From positions 35,934 through 86,220 of the forward strand of contig VAWK01000018.1 of the NCBI GenBank assembly GCA_005885515.1: a stretch of DNA of 50,287 nt. Reading direction: 5' to 3'. Within the stretch, counting starts at the first letter, position 1; every line of letters starts with the position of its first letter. The notes beneath the pieces are model-generated. The model was not told where the DNA came from and did not search any database. It saw only the letters and a program-made list of their open reading frames with translations. This stretch comes from Actinomycetota bacterium (GTDB lineage Bacteria > Actinomycetota > Thermoleophilia > Solirubrobacterales > Solirubrobacteraceae). Below, one piece after another: positions 48,623 through 50,287 of this stretch. Both the position numbers and the translations under genes were made by a program.

Positions 48623-50287
48623 TCAGAACAGGGTGCCCTGGCGCGCGATGCGTCCCTCGCCCGGCGCCGCGGGAGCGCCTTGCCGTGCGGGCGCGGGTGC
48701 GGGCTCGACCGCCCTTGGCCCGCTCGGTCTCTCGCGCCGGCGCACCAGCTGCGCCAAGCGCTCGCGTTCCTGTCGCGGCGCATACGCGCCGCGCCGATAG
48801 AGCTCCCTGTATCGCTTGAGCAGGTCGGGGCGCTTCGCCGCCAGCCAGCTCATGAACACCTCGCGCGTCTCCCCGCGCAGATGCAACGCCACCCCGCCCA
48901 CGCTCGTTGCCCCCGCCGCCTCGGCTCGCGCGAGCAGCGGCTCGAGCTGACGTGCGCTGTCGTTTATCCCGGGCATGAGCGGCGCGATCAGCACGCCGGC
49001 GGCGATGCCTGACCGATTGAGCTCGGCCACGGCCTCCAGGCGCGCGCGGGGATGGGGCGTGTGTGGCTCGGTTTCCCGCCATGCCTTCTCGTCGAGCGTC
49101 GGGATCGACAGGCAGGCCGTGAAGCTCGTGCGCTGCGCGATCTGCAGCATCAGCCGCAGGTCGCGCAACAACAGCGGCGACTTCGTCAGCACCGAGCACG
49201 GGTTGGCCGCGTCTCGCAGCGCCTCCCAGATGCCCTCCATCAGCCGGTAGCGCCCCTCGACCCACTGGTAGGGGTCGGTATTCGTGCCCAGCGCGACGTG
49301 TTCGTGTCTCCACGAGCGCCGCGCCAGCTCGGTGCGCAGCAGCTCCGGGGCGTTGACCTTCACCACGATCTCGCGCTCGAAGTCGCGGCCGGCGTTGAAG
49401 CCGAGGTAGGTGTGCGTGGGCCTGGCGAAGCAGTTGTGGCTGACGACGCCGTTGGCGATGAAATCTCCGGTTCCTGTCGTGAGGTCGTACAGGCGTTGCG
49501 TCATGCCGAGCGGGCGGATCGACACCACGCGGAGCCGTGCACCCGTCTTGAGCGCGTCGCCCTCGATCGTGCGCTTGCGGGTGATCGCCGGGTCCGTGCC
49601 GAGCAGGTAGCGCATGCGCTCCGGCAGACCGCCGCGCAGGCGGATGCAGGTGAGCCCGTTGCGGTTCGCCCGAGGCTCGACGGCGTAGTCGAAGCCTAAG
49701 CGAGCAAGACAGGCGCGGACCCAGGCGAGCATCTCAGGATCTGCGTTCGCGATCCGGAGCGTGTGCAGGCTGTGGGAGCCCTCGGCGTCGAAGATGCCTG
49801 CGAGGAACCCCCTGATCCACGACAGACTTGGAAGGATCGGCCAGCGGATCAGCTCAGAGACGCGCTCGACGCTCGCTCTGCTCTGAGGACGGATCGCGCT
49901 CATCCCGCGGCGGTTGCCCGCGGCAGCTGACAACGCAAATTCGCTCGTGAGCACGCCGAGACAGGTCAGGTAACCGCGTGCGCGCGTCAGCGCCTCGGTA
50001 TCGGCCAGCGCAAGGCGGAACCGGTGGGCTTCGCTGGTAGCGCGGCGCGGGCGCTGGTAGAGGTATGACCCGAGGTGTCCATCGCCGCGGATAACGCCGC
50101 GGAGATAGCCCCTGCGGTAGTCGTCGTCCACGACCGGCGGCGCGACGCATCCGCCCGTGCCCAGCAGCTTGCTGTTGGGCGTGAGATGCGGCCTCTGGTG
50201 CCGCCCCGATCCGGTGCCGATGACGTGCTTCCAGCCGCGGGCGGTCAGGAATCGGTGATCCTCGCTCGTGATCAGTTCGGTGCCATC
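48623..50287 (-). CDS. Rv2578c-type radical SAM protein with intein (partial, N-terminus beyond window)
   Basis: The C-terminal 270 residues (48623-49432) are a SplB-like radical SAM protein: CFARPTHTYLGFNAGRDFE, VALGTNTDPYQWVEG, VLTKSPLLLRDL, then a C-terminal RQGTLF. The frame upstream is an intein. By analogy with the family motif CSHGCRYCFARPTH, the intein is inserted just before the third Cys of the CxxxCxxC iron-sulfur motif. The extein head, with the first two Cys, lies beyond the right edge. The reaction is unknown. C-terminal RQGTLF resembles a clamp-binding motif. The window edge leaves the N-terminus unseen. Confidence 0.9.
   Translation of the reverse strand, partial: DGTELITSEDHRFLTARGWKHVIGTGSGRHQRPHLTPNSKLLGTGGCVAPPVVDDDYRRGYLRGVIRGDGHLGSYLYQRPRRATSEAHRFRLALADTEALTRARGYLTCLGVLTSEFALSAAAGNRRGMSAIRPQSRASVERVSELIRWPILPSLSWIRGFLAGIFDAEGSHSLHTLRIANADPEMLAWVRACLARLGFDYAVEPRANRNGLTCIRLRGGLPERMRYLLGTDPAITRKRTIEGDALKTGARLRVVSIRPLGMTQRLYDLTTGTGDFIANGVVSHNCFARPTHTYLGFNAGRDFEREIVVKVNAPELLRTELARRSWRHEHVALGTNTDPYQWVEGRYRLMEGIWEALRDAANPCSVLTKSPLLLRDLRLMLQIAQRTSFTACLSIPTLDEKAWRETEPHTPHPRARLEAVAELNRSGIAAGVLIAPLMPGINDSARQLEPLLARAEAAGATSVGGVALHLRGETREVFMSWLAAKRPDLLKRYRELYRRGAYAPRQERERLAQLVRRRERPSGPRAVEPAPAPARQGAPAAPGEGRIARQGTLF
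49433..50287 (-). mobile_element. Intein with LAGLIDADG homing endonuclease (partial)
   Basis: Intein block B is at the right edge (TSEDHRFLTARGWKHV). The DOD endonuclease motifs are YLRGVIRGDGHLGS and FLAGIFDAEGSHS. Blocks F and G are RLYDLTTGTGDFIANGVVSHN, split here for length, ending in the His-Asn splice pair followed by Cys+1 (codon 49432-49430). The N-terminal splice junction, block A, is beyond the window. With both splice residues and two DOD motifs present it looks active for splicing and maybe homing. Same insertion point as known inteins of this family. Confidence 0.9.

Noticed and set aside
1-50287. tRNA, rRNA, CRISPR array, insertion sequence or prophage
   Set aside because: No tRNA T-loop motif in context, no regular short repeats, no transposase or integrase motifs were seen on either strand.

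Overview
The window is a very GC-rich, densely packed bacterial chromosome segment with frequent GTG starts and 4-8 base gene overlaps. Gene content points to an actinobacterium, most likely class Thermoleophilia (Solirubrobacter/Conexibacter-like). It has the MurT/GatD lipid II amidation pair, an LL-diaminopimelate aminotransferase, an Rv2578c-type radical SAM protein split by an intein, a WS/DGAT acyltransferase and short secreted lipoproteins with Ser/Thr-rich linkers. The lineage is inferred from gene families; no rRNA or tRNA gene was seen. I found no mobile element, prophage or CRISPR array. The only selfish element recognised is the intein at the right edge.

Layout. 1-4.85 kb, all minus strand: glutamine-dependent NAD synthetase (cut by the left edge), a decayed secreted-protein gene, a WS/DGAT acyltransferase and a potassium-channel-like TrkA protein. 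4.85-8 kb, plus strand: a probable c-di-AMP riboswitch leading into an RlpA-like barrel protein, then a cytochrome P450 and a glyoxalase-fold protein. 8-11.4 kb, minus strand: an acyl-CoA dehydrogenase pair, a STAS antagonist and an enoyl-CoA hydratase. 11.4-15.6 kb, plus strand: DUF1003 protein, DinB, two alpha/beta hydrolases and a methyltransferase. 15.6-19.5 kb: ABC exporter, CcdA and an aspartyl/asparaginyl hydroxylase-like protein. 19.6-21.3 kb: a BadH/BadI-like pair. 21.3-24.5 kb: group 2 sigma factor under a consensus promoter, an SDR, a lipoprotein and Ohr. 24.5-27.5 kb: two divergent cation-efflux proteins and a cupredoxin lipoprotein. 27.6-29.7 kb: hydrolase and NTF2-like operon opposite a TetR gene, with an operator between them. 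30.2-35.2 kb: ECF sigma factor fused to its own zinc anti-sigma and membrane segment, GNAT, VOC protein and an NhaA-thioredoxin fusion. 35.2-38.4 kb: family 5 uracil-DNA glycosylase, three unknown membrane proteins and a lipid kinase. 38.4-41.4 kb: murT, methyltransferase, gatD. 41.5-46.4 kb: MazG-like protein, then the minus-strand run miaA-dapF-dapL-hflX. 46.5-50.3 kb: SDR, LysR regulator and the intein-bearing radical SAM gene.

How the genes work together. Two themes recur. One is acyl-CoA and ring-acid oxidation (dehydrogenase pair, hydratase, BadH/BadI, P450, WS/DGAT storage-lipid synthesis). The other is cell-wall building (DapL and DapF for diaminopimelate; MurT and GatD for amidating lipid II; c-di-AMP-linked RlpA). 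The most unusual observations are a DapF whose two catalytic cysteines are both serine, a hydrolase gene whose only sensible start codon is ATA, a one-protein sigma/anti-sigma fusion, and a methyltransferase inserted by overlap between murT and gatD.
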